Positions 18,108 to 26,950 of a DNA stretch of 64,000 bases are shown here, piece after piece. The first letter of the stretch is position 1. Each line of letters begins with the position of its first letter. Under the pieces are notes generated by a model. That model was not told the DNA's origin. It saw only the letters and a list, made by a program, of their open reading frames with translations, and made no database searches. The stretch lies in the NCBI RefSeq assembly GCF_000275825.1, contig NZ_JH719942.1, positions 627,600-691,599 on the forward strand, in the 5' to 3' direction. The position numbers and the translations under genes are program-made. The stretch comes from Saprospira grandis DSM 2844. Lineage in GTDB: Bacteria; Bacteroidota; Bacteroidia; Chitinophagales; Saprospiraceae.

Positions 18108-18917
18108 TTAGTCCTTAAACCAGTTGGCCAGTTCTTTTTGCTGCTCCAAAGCATCTGCCTGCTGCACCGATAATTTCGGAAAAAAGTTAAGCCCAGTCTT
18201 ACTTTCCAATTCCCGAATGCTCAAAGCAAAGCTGCCTAATTCAGCATCCGATTTCTCATTGGCCAATAAAAAGGCTATGCTCTTACGCCCCTTTAGGTCT
18301 ACAATGACTTTGTAAAAGGCCGAAGGCACCAAAATATCTCCCGCAATTTTAGGAGCATCCGCAGGCAGTTGCGCAGGCAAAACAGGCCCAGTAATTACCA
18401 ATAAATCACCTTTCTCTAAGGCCCAATCTCGCAAATCACCCTCTAGCTTTTTCCAAATCCCCCGATTAAAACTAGGGTCCTGAGGCGATACATTAGACAA
18501 ATAAAAGCTTTCGTCCATAGCCTTGGGATCAAAATCCATATCCTCCGCCGGAACCAAATGCCCCCGGTCAAAACCCGACCCCCGATAATCAGCATCGCTA
18601 GCCGTTTGCCGACCCAATTCAGGGTCCTGTATAAAACCAGAACGCCTAGGCGCCCGATCATCTACTACCGACTGGCTGTCGATCCGATACATAACCCAGT
18701 CCGCATTTTTAGCATCTAAACGATAAGAAAGCTGATAAAATTGATGACGCACCAATTGCCCAGCCCGCCCCGCTGGCACATCTGCCAGTAACTGATCGGC
18801 AACCCAAAGCTGCTCTTCTGCCACTGGGGCCGGACTATCCCCCCCCGGCGCTTGCGGACTAGGTTGACAGGACCAAAAACTCAATAATAAAAAACCTAAT
18901 GCTAGTAATCGATTCAT
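18108..18917 (-). CDS. DNA/RNA non-specific endonuclease, lipoprotein
   Basis: 269 aa. Lipoprotein signal peptide with lipobox SFWSC (Cys near residue 17). The beta-beta-alpha-metal nuclease domain shows DRGHLVPAED (catalytic His in DRGH), then FYLSNVSPQDPSFNRGIWKKLE, where the metal-binding Asn and the helix are visible. This is the NucA/NUC1 family, which cuts single- and double-stranded DNA and RNA with Mg2+. Inference: a surface-tethered scavenging nuclease. It is divergent from the oxidase subunit III gene; a 24-bp inverted repeat with opposed -7-like boxes lies in front of it. Confidence 0.9.
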   Translation of the reverse strand: MNRLLALGFLLLSFWSCQPSPQAPGGDSPAPVAEEQLWVADQLLADVPAGRAGQLVRHQFYQLSYRLDAKNADWVMYRIDSQSVVDDRAPRRSGFIQDPELGRQTASDADYRGSGFDRGHLVPAEDMDFDPKAMDESFYLSNVSPQDPSFNRGIWKKLEGDLRDWALEKGDLLVITGPVLPAQLPADAPKIAGDILVPSAFYKVIVDLKGRKSIAFLLANEKSDAELGSFALSIRELESKTGLNFFPKLSVQQADALEQQKELANWFKD

Positions 18918-18958
18918 AAGTTCTGCTTTTGCGTTGGGTTACCCCAACTCTTTTCTTA

Positions 18959-18982
18959 TATGTTTGTTAAGAAGCAAACATA
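18959..18982. promoter_or_regulatory. Inverted repeat with opposed -7-like boxes
   Basis: TATGTTTG (18959-18966) and its exact complement CAAACATA (18975-18982) are separated by 8 bp. Each arm matches the TAnnTTTG -7 consensus, one per strand, in the divergent gap between the nuclease and oxidase genes. No well-spaced -33 TTTG was found, so it may be an operator rather than two promoters. Confidence 0.4.
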
Positions 18983-19079
18983 AGTTATTTTTCCCAAAGC
19001 TCTCTTCTGTGACTCTCATCGCTTAAACTCATCATAGCCCTTTGTTTATTTTGACCTCATTTTTCAACCGCACCAACTT

Positions 19080-19706
19080 ATGGCCAATAGAAAACAGTAC
19101 CCCCAAGACCAATACGAAAAACCGGTCTTTAACCTCCCCTACCAAAAAATTTATCTCTACCTGCTTTTGCTGGGCCTCACTTTTCTCTTTATTGCATTTG
19201 CCATCGGCTATGTCTATACCCGATCAGCCAATGAGGTGGACCAGGGCGTTTACCTCCCCCCCATTTTTATCGCCAACTCCATTTTGCTCCTCCTCAGTAG
19301 CCTTACAGTCAAAGCCGCCAATACCGCCTACAAAGAGGATGAAACCCAAAAGTACCAAAATGCCCTCAACCTTACCTTTTTACTCACAACCATTTTCTTG
19401 GTCATGCAGGTACTCGCCTGGACCCTCTACAAAGATGCCCTAATGGGCGAAAATATCGGCAATGGCAAACAGTATCTCTACGCCCTCTCAGGCCTGCACT
19501 TTGCCCACGTTTTTGGCGGCCTGCCATTTCTGCTCTACTTTATGTATGTGGCCTCCGTCCGCATGAAAGAACCCGTTAGCGTACTGGTCTATTTCTCCGA
19601 CCCCGCCAAAAAACTCCACCTAGAACTCCTCACCGTCTATTGGCATTTCCTAGATGCCCTCTGGATCTTCCTCGTCCTTTTCTTCCTTCTCAATATGCTG
19701 TTTTAA
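19080..19706 (+). CDS. Cytochrome c oxidase subunit III-like protein
   Basis: 208 aa, five predicted membrane helices (about residues 22-48, 62-82, 95-118, 135-160, 180-207). Seen: ALSGLHFAHVFGGLP and ELLTVYWHFLDALWIFLVLFFL, the two conserved C-terminal helices of haem-copper oxidase subunit III (the His-containing GLHxxHV and WHFLDxxWI patterns). Role: structural subunit stabilising the proton-pumping oxidase in the inner membrane. Odd: no other oxidase subunit gene is adjacent. The stop is 10 bp from the left end of E6, with no other terminator. Confidence 0.88.
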   Translation: MANRKQYPQDQYEKPVFNLPYQKIYLYLLLLGLTFLFIAFAIGYVYTRSANEVDQGVYLPPIFIANSILLLLSSLTVKAANTAYKEDETQKYQNALNLTFLLTTIFLVMQVLAWTLYKDALMGENIGNGKQYLYALSGLHFAHVFGGLPFLLYFMYVASVRMKEPVSVLVYFSDPAKKLHLELLTVYWHFLDALWIFLVLFFLLNMLF

Positions 19707-19716
19707 CTGCTGTTTT

Positions 19717-19832
19717 GGGGCCTGCCGCCTTCGGCGGCCGGGCTGTGTCAGGGCTCGCAGGTCTGCTCGGCCCTGCGCGGGCTGCGCCCGCTTGGTCTGC
19801 GGCTGCGCCGCCCCCTTTTCCATCCCTAGGCC
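19717..19832 (+). repeat. E6, structured intergenic element, A/B hybrid
   Basis: Type A closing stem (GGCCT/AGGCC) combined with type B inner signatures (GGGCTGTGTC and CCATCCCT). P2 is CCGCC-ttc-GGCGG, P3 is AGGG/CCCT, P4 is GCGGGC/GCCCGC and P5 is GCGGC-tgc-GCCGC. An outer TTGGCC/GGCCAA hairpin follows. The intermediate gap 19833-20068 shows nothing recognisable. Confidence 0.92.
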
Positions 19833-20068
19833 GATTTGGCCTCCGGCCAACCCTAGGGTTCCTATGAATTTTAGGAGAGGATATATAGTAGGCAGCAAAA
19901 AGGCGAAACACAAAATTTTAAACAGACTCCTCTTTTCCCTCCCCTCAATTCAAACACCCAAGAAAAAGTTGAGGGACTAGCTAAGCACCTATTAGTCTAA
20001 GGCTAGGTTTATATACATTGGGTTATTGGGCCGGAGAAGAAGGTCCAAAGAAAAAACTAAAGTTGAGC

Positions 20069-20197
20069 GGCCCAGCGCTGCGGAGGGGTGGCCACAGGCC
20101 AGACCGAGCTGGCGAAGCCAGCGAAGGGCCGAGCGAACAGCGAGCCCCGCAGCATAGCGGCGGCCAACTAGCCTTCAGCTAGTTGGCCGCGGGCCCC
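20069..20197 (-). repeat. E7, structured intergenic element, type A, GGCCC/GGGCC ends
   Basis: Closing stem GGCCC/GGGCC. P2 is a long near-perfect stem of about 12 bp (GCGGCCAACTAG/CTAGTTGGCCGC). P3 is GGGG/CCCC, P4 is GCTGGC/GCCAGC and P5 is GGCC-tgt-GGCC. The inner left base change ATGC is matched by CGCAG on the right. The left end lies 10 bp from the stop at 20207. Confidence 0.92.
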
Positions 20198-20206
20198 AAA
20201 TTATTC

Positions 20207-20758
20207 CTAAAATTCTTTTTCCTCTAAGGGGGGCTGTAGATCTAAATCTAGTTCTCGGTACTTCTTTTTATAGAGCTTGGGGTAATCCCAAAAAGCGAAC
20301 TCTCCATTGCTGCGGTCGAGCAACTGCCAATCATTGATACTAAAAATGGTTAGGCTCAGGCCGGCGGTGGGTTGGTTATCGATAGGCGTTGGTTTGAAGG
20401 CATTGACCCAATTGGTGGCGCTAGTATTGTGGCCCACAACCAGGACCTTATTGATCTGGTTGGGCAACTCTCGGAGGCGTTGATACAGCTGCGGGAGCTC
20501 GGCTTCATAGAGGCGATAACTAATTTCGATATCGCCGGCGGGGCGGTTTAGGGCTTGGCAAAAATGCAGAGCCGTTTGTTGGCAGCGTTCTGCAGGAGAG
20601 CAGATAATATGGTCCAGCGGCAGCTCCCTGCGCTTAAACAACTGGGCCATAAGTTGGGCGGCCTCCTCTCCTCTGGGGTTGAGCGGGCGATCAATATCGT
20701 CTAGTTCGGGCTGCTCCCAAGAAGATTTGGCATGGCGTAAAAAATAAACCCACTTCAC
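20207..20758 (-). CDS. SixA-like histidine phosphatase
   Basis: 183 aa from a GTG at 20758 (VKWVYFLRHAKSSW); an in-frame ATG at 20812 would add 18 residues not expected in this family, which normally begins just before the LRHAKSSW motif. Seen: RHAKSSW phosphohistidine site, RPLNPRGEEAA, IICSPAERCQQTA, and VLVVGHNTS with the second catalytic His. Known: SixA-type enzymes dephosphorylate phosphohistidine on proteins such as HPt domains or phosphotransfer proteins. Cytosolic. It precedes, on the minus strand, the left end of E7, with no separate terminator. Confidence 0.85.
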   Translation of the reverse strand: MKWVYFLRHAKSSWEQPELDDIDRPLNPRGEEAAQLMAQLFKRRELPLDHIICSPAERCQQTALHFCQALNRPAGDIEISYRLYEAELPQLYQRLRELPNQINKVLVVGHNTSATNWVNAFKPTPIDNQPTAGLSLTIFSINDWQLLDRSNGEFAFWDYPKLYKKKYRELDLDLQPPLEEKEF

Positions 20759-20810
20759 AGTTATTGTATTTTGGTTAGGGGGCGAATATCTTAAAAAAAA
20801 GAGAGGGCAC

Positions 20811-20842
20811 AAAAAAAGCCGCCTCCTTTGTCAGGAGGCGGC
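20811..20842 (-). terminator. Terminator of the PA-domain protein gene
   Basis: GCCGCCTCCT / AGGAGGCGGC form a perfect 10-bp stem with a 5-nt loop, followed by seven Ts on the minus strand. It lies 40 bp beyond the stop at 20882. Confidence 0.92.
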
Positions 20843-20881
20843 ACTGAAAGCTATTGTAATCAGCTTTTTAAACGCTATTTA

Positions 20882-22534
20882 TTATTGCTTGATGAACTGC
20901 TTAACTGTAAATCCTTGGCTAGTGGCCAAGCGGATAAAGTAGACTCCAGCAGGCAATTCGTTGATATTGATTTGCTCCGTTTGGTTTTGGGCGCCATTCA
21001 AGCTAATTTCCTGAAGACGTTGTCCACGGATATCGATCAAGCTAATTTGTGCATCCATTTGCTCCTCTAGAGACAACTGAATATTGAGGTAGTCCTTAGC
21101 AGGATTGGGGAAAACAGCCAAGTTATTTTGGTCCAATTGCGCTACAGGCGTTACGGCTGTTCCTGACATGAAAGCAGCTTGATGTAGACGGACAACGGGG
21201 CGGTAGCCACCAGTAAATCCACCAGGATAAAAGCGGTCAGTATATACTGTAGAACCTAGGCTAATGAACTCTCCAGTTCCGCCATAGGTAAATCGAGGAG
21301 AAGTGGGAATTGTGCTATCGCCTTGGTACTGTACCACAAGGAGGTACTGCGTGTTGGCCGTCAAAACAGCAGAATCGGCTCCGCTATTGATATCGAACAA
21401 ACGCTCAGTAATGATCGTATTGGGTAGCGTATCAGCAGCAGTAATGATGTGCTGAGTAGCGGCGACAGGCGTATAAGTAGAGTAATCTGCATCTTGCCCT
21501 GTAGCGCCAGTAATATCATAAAGGAGGATATTGAAAGGACGGCCAATAAACTCAGAGCCATTGTCTAGTGCAAAAGAAGCCCAAGCTGCAGCACCACCAT
21601 TGGGGCCAGCGATATAAGCGTTACCCATATCGAAGCGGTAAGCGGCATCGGCAAAGCCTTGGTCAGTTACCCCGATCCAGGTGAACTCATCTTCATCGCC
21701 TTCATCAAGCATAAAGCTATGCTCTGTAATGCGGAAGTTTTCAAATACAGTATCATTAGCCAAAGAGCTAAAGAAAGTCATCTGGTACAAGCCCGTATCT
21801 ACAGGCGTGTAGGTCTGTGTGAACGTTACATTAACAGTAGTATCTGCAGCAATAGTTAGGGTGTCAGTCAAGGTTTGAGTAGCCCCAGCAGGATCAGTTA
21901 CAATAGCCGTAACGGTAGCACTAGCAGCAGAAGCGCTAGCATTGATTACATCTACATTGATTCCGTCTAATACTTGGATATGGTCCTCTGGCGTACCATA
22001 AGCAAAAGTACCTACGGCATTGGCAATAGCAGGCTTACGGAAAGTCATGCTTACAGAATCGCCGGCAGTAATCGCATTGGCCAAAAGCTCACAGTCTTCA
22101 TAGCTAAGCATTACCGTGGGGATGGTTACCGAAGCACCAGAAGTACCTCCGGCCATATTGATGACCCCACCACCGGGCTGGCTATTACAAATCACACAAC
22201 CAACAGCCCCTTGAGTTTGTGCATTTAGGGCCTTTAGGCTAAAGTTACAAGCGCCACGGCGAACAAGAGCAATCTTGCCCGTCAAATCATTGACTACAGA
22301 GTCACAAGAAATAGAATCGCCTACTGCAGTTCTGGCCCAAACGGCCTCTCCAGTTACACTTGCAGCCAAAGAGGTAGGTCCCCAGTCCGACTGATAACCA
22401 TAGATATAAGAGCCCGCCAAGTTAGAGGGCGAGTTAACCTCTACCAACATGGGGTGCTCCAACTGCTGGGCAGATAGACCGAAACCCATAAGCAGGCAGG
22501 CAAAAAGAAAAAGTTTCTGTTGTAGAATTTTCAT
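20882..22534 (-). CDS. Secreted PA-domain protein with T9SS sorting domain
   Basis: 550 aa. Sec signal peptide (1-22, GLSAQ); protease-associated (PA) domain (about 45-165, GKIALVRRGACNFSLKA followed by GAVGCVICNS and VTIPTVMLSYEDC); a middle beta-sandwich region (about 190-460); and a C-terminal T9SS type A sorting domain (about 475-550, VFPNPAKDYLNIQL to VKQFIKQ). Known: PA domains bind substrates or partners of secreted proteases. Odd: no protease catalytic domain is present, so it may be a binding or surface protein that works with separate enzymes such as the M43 protease nearby. Confidence 0.87.
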   Translation of the reverse strand: MKILQQKLFLFACLLMGFGLSAQQLEHPMLVEVNSPSNLAGSYIYGYQSDWGPTSLAASVTGEAVWARTAVGDSISCDSVVNDLTGKIALVRRGACNFSLKALNAQTQGAVGCVICNSQPGGGVINMAGGTSGASVTIPTVMLSYEDCELLANAITAGDSVSMTFRKPAIANAVGTFAYGTPEDHIQVLDGINVDVINASASAASATVTAIVTDPAGATQTLTDTLTIAADTTVNVTFTQTYTPVDTGLYQMTFFSSLANDTVFENFRITEHSFMLDEGDEDEFTWIGVTDQGFADAAYRFDMGNAYIAGPNGGAAAWASFALDNGSEFIGRPFNILLYDITGATGQDADYSTYTPVAATQHIITAADTLPNTIITERLFDINSGADSAVLTANTQYLLVVQYQGDSTIPTSPRFTYGGTGEFISLGSTVYTDRFYPGGFTGGYRPVVRLHQAAFMSGTAVTPVAQLDQNNLAVFPNPAKDYLNIQLSLEEQMDAQISLIDIRGQRLQEISLNGAQNQTEQININELPAGVYFIRLATSQGFTVKQFIKQ

Positions 22535-22805
22535 AATAGATTGCTGTTTTGGTTCTAAAATCGCAATAATATATGCGGTTCGTTTGCCTTAGCAAGATAA
22601 TTTATTCTGTTTGATTTTAAAAGCCCTATTGTCTTAAAGTTTAAGTTATATTAACTTTTATTTTACAACAGCCGCCTAAAATACTGCAAACTAAGGCTTT
22701 ATTTTTTTGTTTTATCTGCCCTTGCCAATGAGCGGGAAAAGCTTATATTTAAGCTTGTTTTAGATTAAAATTAAGGCCCTTTTGGCCGCATCAAAACGTC
22801 AATTT

Positions 22806-23888
22806 ATGAATATCATCACGCCAGCTTCTGAAGAATTTTTGGCCCAATACCTCAACAATGCTTCGCCTACGGGCTTCGAAACCCCCGGCCAAAAACTTTG
22901 GCTAGATTATATTAAACCCTATATCGATGAGTATTTTGTCGATAACTACGGTACCGTGGTGGGCGTGATCAACCCCACTGCCGACTACCGCGTAGTCATT
23001 GAGGCCCATGCCGATGAAATCTCTTGGTTTGTGCATCAAATTACCAAAGATGGCTACCTCAAAGTGATTCGCAATGGCGGCTCTGACCATATGATTGCCC
23101 CCTCCAAACGCGTCAATATCCATACGCCCCAAGGCATTGTCCGCGGCGTTTTTGGCTGGCCCGCTATTCATACTCGCCGTGGCGAGGATGCCAAACTGGC
23201 CCCAAAACTCGACAATATTTTTATTGATGTGGGAGCAGACTCTAAAGAAGAGGTAGAAGAAATGGGCATTCATGTGGGTTGTGTGATTACCTTCGACGAT
23301 GAGTTTGAGGTCCTCAACGACCGATTTTATATGGGCCGCGCCCTAGATAACCGCATGGGGGGCTTCTGCATTGCCGAGGTGGCTCGCCTACTCCAAGAAG
23401 AAAATGTAAAATTGCCCTTTGCGCTCTATATCGTTAATGCCGTTCAGGAGGAAGTGGGCCTCCGTGGTGCCCAAATGATTGCCAACCGCATTAAACCGCA
23501 TGCGGCTATCGTTACCGATGTTTGCCACAACACCCATACGCCCCTGGTCAGCATTGCCAAACATGGAGACATTAAAGGTGGAGAAGGGCCCGATTTGACT
23601 TATGCCCCTGCCGTGCACAACAAATTGCTACAGCTCATTATTGAGGCCGCCCAAGAGAAGGAGATCCCCTTCCAACGCTCGGCTTCTTCACGCATAACGG
23701 GCACCGATACCGATGCCTTTGCCTACTCCAATGCGGGCGTGCCCTCGGCCCTCATTTCTCTGCCCCTCAAGTATATGCACACCACCGTAGAGATGGCCCA
23801 TAAGGAAGATGTCAAGCATGTGATTCAACTCATTTTTGAAAGTCTTCAGAAGATCGAAAATCAACACGATTTCCGCTATTTTCATTAA
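22806..23888 (+). CDS. M42-family aminopeptidase
   Basis: 360 aa from the ATG at 22806; an in-frame TTG at 22782 is less likely. Seen: the zinc-ligand blocks of M42 metallopeptidases: IEAHADEISWFVHQI (His-x-Asp), GRALDNRMGGFC (bridging Asp), VNAVQEEVGLRGAQM (Glu-Glu catalytic/ligand), TDVCHNTH, and KYMHTTVEMAH near the C-terminus. Known: these co-catalytic zinc or cobalt enzymes form dodecameric cages and trim N-terminal residues from peptides. Cytosolic. Monocistronic, 271 bp downstream of the divergent PA-protein gene; that gap shows AT-rich sequence but no clear promoter box. E8 follows the stop by 14 bp. Confidence 0.92.
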   Translation: MNIITPASEEFLAQYLNNASPTGFETPGQKLWLDYIKPYIDEYFVDNYGTVVGVINPTADYRVVIEAHADEISWFVHQITKDGYLKVIRNGGSDHMIAPSKRVNIHTPQGIVRGVFGWPAIHTRRGEDAKLAPKLDNIFIDVGADSKEEVEEMGIHVGCVITFDDEFEVLNDRFYMGRALDNRMGGFCIAEVARLLQEENVKLPFALYIVNAVQEEVGLRGAQMIANRIKPHAAIVTDVCHNTHTPLVSIAKHGDIKGGEGPDLTYAPAVHNKLLQLIIEAAQEKEIPFQRSASSRITGTDTDAFAYSNAGVPSALISLPLKYMHTTVEMAHKEDVKHVIQLIFESLQKIENQHDFRYFH

Positions 23889-23902
23889 AGAATGATTTTT
23901 TT

Positions 23903-24036
23903 GGGGCCTCCCCTAGGGCGCTTTGCGCCCTAGGGGCCTTCCCTTTCGCAGCTCGCAGGCCTGCTCGGCCCTGCGGGCTGCACTTCGTTTAGCCCTGGGT
24001 CGGCGGCTGCGCCGCCCTCCTACAGGCAAGTAGGCC
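23903..24036 (+). repeat. E8, structured intergenic element, type A, diverged
   Basis: Closing stem GGCCT/AGGCC, with a perfect 12-bp P2 (CCCCTAGGGCGC/GCGCCCTAGGGG). The core CTCGCAGGCCTGCTCGG is intact, but P3 does not pair (GCAG against CTCC) and the joining segments are altered. It is the most degenerate full copy. The gap 24037-24115 to E9 shows nothing else. Confidence 0.85.
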
Positions 24037-24115
24037 GCTCATCGGGCTTGTTCCCTTTGGGGCAGCCATCTTTGGCCCTATTAATTATTAAAAGGTGCGC
24101 AGCGCTGCCTTATTT

Positions 24116-24234
24116 GGCTGAGGGATGGATAAGGGGGGCCGTCAGGCCAGACCCAGCCGCCTTTGGCGGCGCAGGGCCGAGCAGACCTGCGAGCCCTGAC
24201 ACAGCCCGACCCGCCCGCAGGGCGGGGCAGCCCC
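24116..24234 (-). repeat. E9, structured intergenic element, type B
   Basis: Closing stem GGCTG/CAGCC, P2 CCCGCCC-tgc-GGGCGGG type, P3 AGGG/CCCT, P4 CGCCGCC/GGCGGC and P5 GGCC-tga-GGCC. The left end faces the recR start, 89 bp away. Confidence 0.92.
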
Positions 24235-24322
24235 AAATTCTTCTCCCCGAACTGCACAAAAAGAAGACTGACAAATTTTGTATCTTGCGCCCATTCTAAA
24301 ACTTCTTTGAAATAAAGTAGCT

Positions 24323-24931
24323 ATGCCCCTTTCCTCTCAACTCTTAGAAGAAGGCGTACAAGCCTTTAGCAAACTGCCGGGTATTGGCCGCAAAACGGCC
24401 CTTCGTTTGGCCCTACACCTCTTGCAAGCCGAAGAAGAGGAGGTGGTTGATTTTGCCAAAGCCTTGCTTGATATGAAGCAAAAAATTCAGTTTTGCCAAA
24501 AATGTCATAATATTTCGGACCAAGAAACTTGCAGCATTTGTCTATCGCCTAGCCGCAGCAAGCAAATTATTTGTGTGGTAGAAAGCATTAAGGAGGTCAT
24601 GGCCATTGAAAACACCCAGCAATTTCAAGGTACTTATCATGTATTGGGGGGCCTCATTGCGCCCATTGATGGCATTGGCCCGAGCGAACTTGAGATTGCC
24701 TCTTTGATAGAGCGCATTGAAAAAGATGAGGTAGAAGAGCTAATTATGGCTCTTAGCCCTAGCATTGAGGGCGATACTACCGTTTATTATATATCTAAGC
24801 AGCTAGCAGGCAAAACGATTAAGATTTCGACCATTGCCCGAGGGGTTTCTTTTGGTGGCGAGCTAGAATATGCCGATGAGCTAACCTTAGGACGTTCTAT
24901 TTTGGGCCGTTTGCCCTATAAACAAAGCTAA
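24323..24931 (+). CDS. recR: Recombination mediator protein RecR
   Basis: 202 aa, normal length. Helix-hairpin-helix LPGIGRKTALRLALHLL (18-34); four-cysteine zinc finger C58-x2-C61-x8-C70-x2-C73; Toprim domain with ICVVESIKEVMAIE, HVLGGLIAPIDGIGPSEL; and the C-terminal Walker-like TIARGVSFGGELEYADELTL. Role: with RecO/RecF, RecR loads RecA onto SSB-coated gaps in daughter-strand repair. It is the first gene of a tight operon: the next gene starts 6 bp after its stop. Confidence 0.97.
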   Translation: MPLSSQLLEEGVQAFSKLPGIGRKTALRLALHLLQAEEEEVVDFAKALLDMKQKIQFCQKCHNISDQETCSICLSPSRSKQIICVVESIKEVMAIENTQQFQGTYHVLGGLIAPIDGIGPSELEIASLIERIEKDEVEELIMALSPSIEGDTTVYYISKQLAGKTIKISTIARGVSFGGELEYADELTLGRSILGRLPYKQS

Positions 24932-24937
24932 TTGAGC

Positions 24938-26950
24938 ATGAAACTGAGCATTGTCATTGTCAACTACAATGTGAAATATTTTTTGGAGCAGGCACTCTTG
25001 GCCGTTCGCAAGGCGGCCAAGGGCTTAGCCGTAGAGGTTTTTGTGGTAGACAACAACTCAGTAGATGATTCTGTGCAGATGTTGCGGGAAAAATTTCCTG
25101 AGGTCAAGCTGATAGCCAACAGCCAAAACTTGGGTTTTTCTAAGGCCAATAACCAAGCAATTGCGCAGGCCAAGGGAGAATATGTACTTTTGCTCAACCC
25201 CGATACTGTTATCCGAGAAGATAGTTTATCGGCCCCCTTAGCCTTTATGGATGCGCATCCTGAGGCGGGCGGTTTGGGCGTAAAAATGATTGATGGCAAG
25301 GGTTGTTTTTTGCCCGAATCTAAGCGGGGATTTCCTAGTCCGGAAGTGGCCTTCTACAAAGCCTTTGGGCTCTCTAAGCTCTTTCCCAAATCTACTCGCT
25401 TCAATCGTTATCATTTGGGCTACCTCAGCGCCGATGAAACCCATGAAATCGAGGTACTTTCTGGGGCCTATATGCTTTTGCGCACATCTGTTTTGGACCA
25501 AATCGGCTATTTAGATGAGGCCTTCTTTATGTATGGGGAGGACATTGACCTCTCTTATCGGGTGGTACAAGCGGGTTATAAGAACTATTATTTTGCGGGC
25601 ACCACGATTATCCATTATAAGGGAGAAAGCACCAAAAAGGGCAGCTTAAATTATGTCAAGACCTTTTATAATGCCATGATTATTTTTGCCAAAAAGCATT
25701 TTGGTGGACCTCAGGCGGGGCTTTATGTGGGCATGTTGCGGGCGGCCATTTATTTTCGGGCTAGCCTTACGCTTTTGGCCAATTGGAGCAAGCGCTTATT
25801 TCCCTTGCTCTTAGATGCGTTGCTCATCTTTCTAGGCCTCTTTTTGCTCAAAGATATTTGGGCCAATTTGCGCTTTAATGATCCTCATTACTTTAAGCCC
25901 AGCTTAGTCTACTTCAACTATCCGCTTTATATAGGCATTTGGCTGACTACCGCTTTTTTTCGTGGGGTCTATGACCAAAAGCTCAAGGCGGGACAGTTGG
26001 TCTCGGGTTTTGCCTTGGGCAGCCTGCTCATTGCGGCGGTTTATGGTTTTCTGCCCTCCCATCTTCGGGCCTCTCGCATGCTGATTGTGCTGGGCACTAT
26101 TTGGGCCATTGGCAGCAGTTGGAGCTGGCGCTACCTGCTAGCCCTTTTGGGTAAGGGCCCATTAGAGCAAGGCCAACAACTGCATAATGTAGTTATTCTG
26201 GGCAGCTTATCGGAAAGCGAGCGGGTGCAGCGCCTGCTCTACAAGGCGAGGGTACAAAACAACCTCATTGGCACCGTGGCGGCCAGCGAAACCGAAGCCA
26301 ACTTCAAGCAGTTTTTGGGCAGCCTCTACCAGCTAGAAGAGCTGGTCCAAATCTATAAAATCAAAGAGATTATCTTTTGCGCCAAAGACCTTCGGGCCGA
26401 GCAAATCATTTACTGGATGAACCGTTTGGGAGCAGAAGTCGCCTATAAAATTGTGGCCGAAGATAGTCTGAGTATTGTGGGCTCCAACTCCAAAAACGCT
26501 GCAGGCGACCTCTACACCCTAGAGCTGGGTTTCAAGATTGCCGAAACCATGGCCAAGCGCAACAAAAGGCTGTTGGATTTGAGCAGCAGTTTCATTTTCC
26601 TGCTTTTTTCTCCTATTTTAGCTTGGAGCTGCGCCTCTCCGCTGGGCTTTATCGCCAATGCTTGGGCCGTTTTTTGGGGCCAAAAAAGCTGGTTGGGCTA
26701 TACCGAAGGAGACAGCAAACTACAGCATCTGCCCAAGCTCCGCCCTTCGGTCCTCTCCCCTGCCGATAGCCTGCCCCAACTGCCTGATGAAGAACACAGC
26801 CTCCACCGCATCAATCTCTTTTATGCCAAAGACTACTATTGGTCAGAAGATGCTCGGCTAATCTGGGAAAACTGGCGCAAACTGGGCCGAAAAAAGCAGC
26901 CCGCCCGCACTTCTGCCCAGCCTCAGCCCGCCGCTCAAAAACAAGACTAA
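24938..26950 (+). CDS. GT2 glycosyltransferase fused to degenerate polyprenyl glycosylphosphotransferase
   Basis: 670 aa from ATG 24938 (a TTG at 24932 is in frame). Residues 1-250: family 2 glycosyltransferase of the rhamnosyltransferase type (SIVIVNYNVKYFLEQ, VVDNNSVDDS, NPDTVI, GEDIDLSYRV). Residues about 270-400: four or more membrane spans. Residues 410-520: a Rossmann-like segment (NVVILGSLSESERVQRLL, TLELGFKIAETMAKR) as in the central part of polyprenyl-phosphate glycosylphosphotransferases. Residues 525-620: KRLLDLSSSFIFLLFSPIL and a shortened ending in which the usual catalytic block is not visible. Inference: adds a sugar to a lipid-linked surface polysaccharide, with the C-terminal part acting as a membrane scaffold. 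Confidence 0.8.
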   Translation: MKLSIVIVNYNVKYFLEQALLAVRKAAKGLAVEVFVVDNNSVDDSVQMLREKFPEVKLIANSQNLGFSKANNQAIAQAKGEYVLLLNPDTVIREDSLSAPLAFMDAHPEAGGLGVKMIDGKGCFLPESKRGFPSPEVAFYKAFGLSKLFPKSTRFNRYHLGYLSADETHEIEVLSGAYMLLRTSVLDQIGYLDEAFFMYGEDIDLSYRVVQAGYKNYYFAGTTIIHYKGESTKKGSLNYVKTFYNAMIIFAKKHFGGPQAGLYVGMLRAAIYFRASLTLLANWSKRLFPLLLDALLIFLGLFLLKDIWANLRFNDPHYFKPSLVYFNYPLYIGIWLTTAFFRGVYDQKLKAGQLVSGFALGSLLIAAVYGFLPSHLRASRMLIVLGTIWAIGSSWSWRYLLALLGKGPLEQGQQLHNVVILGSLSESERVQRLLYKARVQNNLIGTVAASETEANFKQFLGSLYQLEELVQIYKIKEIIFCAKDLRAEQIIYWMNRLGAEVAYKIVAEDSLSIVGSNSKNAAGDLYTLELGFKIAETMAKRNKRLLDLSSSFIFLLFSPILAWSCASPLGFIANAWAVFWGQKSWLGYTEGDSKLQHLPKLRPSVLSPADSLPQLPDEEHSLHRINLFYAKDYYWSEDARLIWENWRKLGRKKQPARTSAQPQPAAQKQD

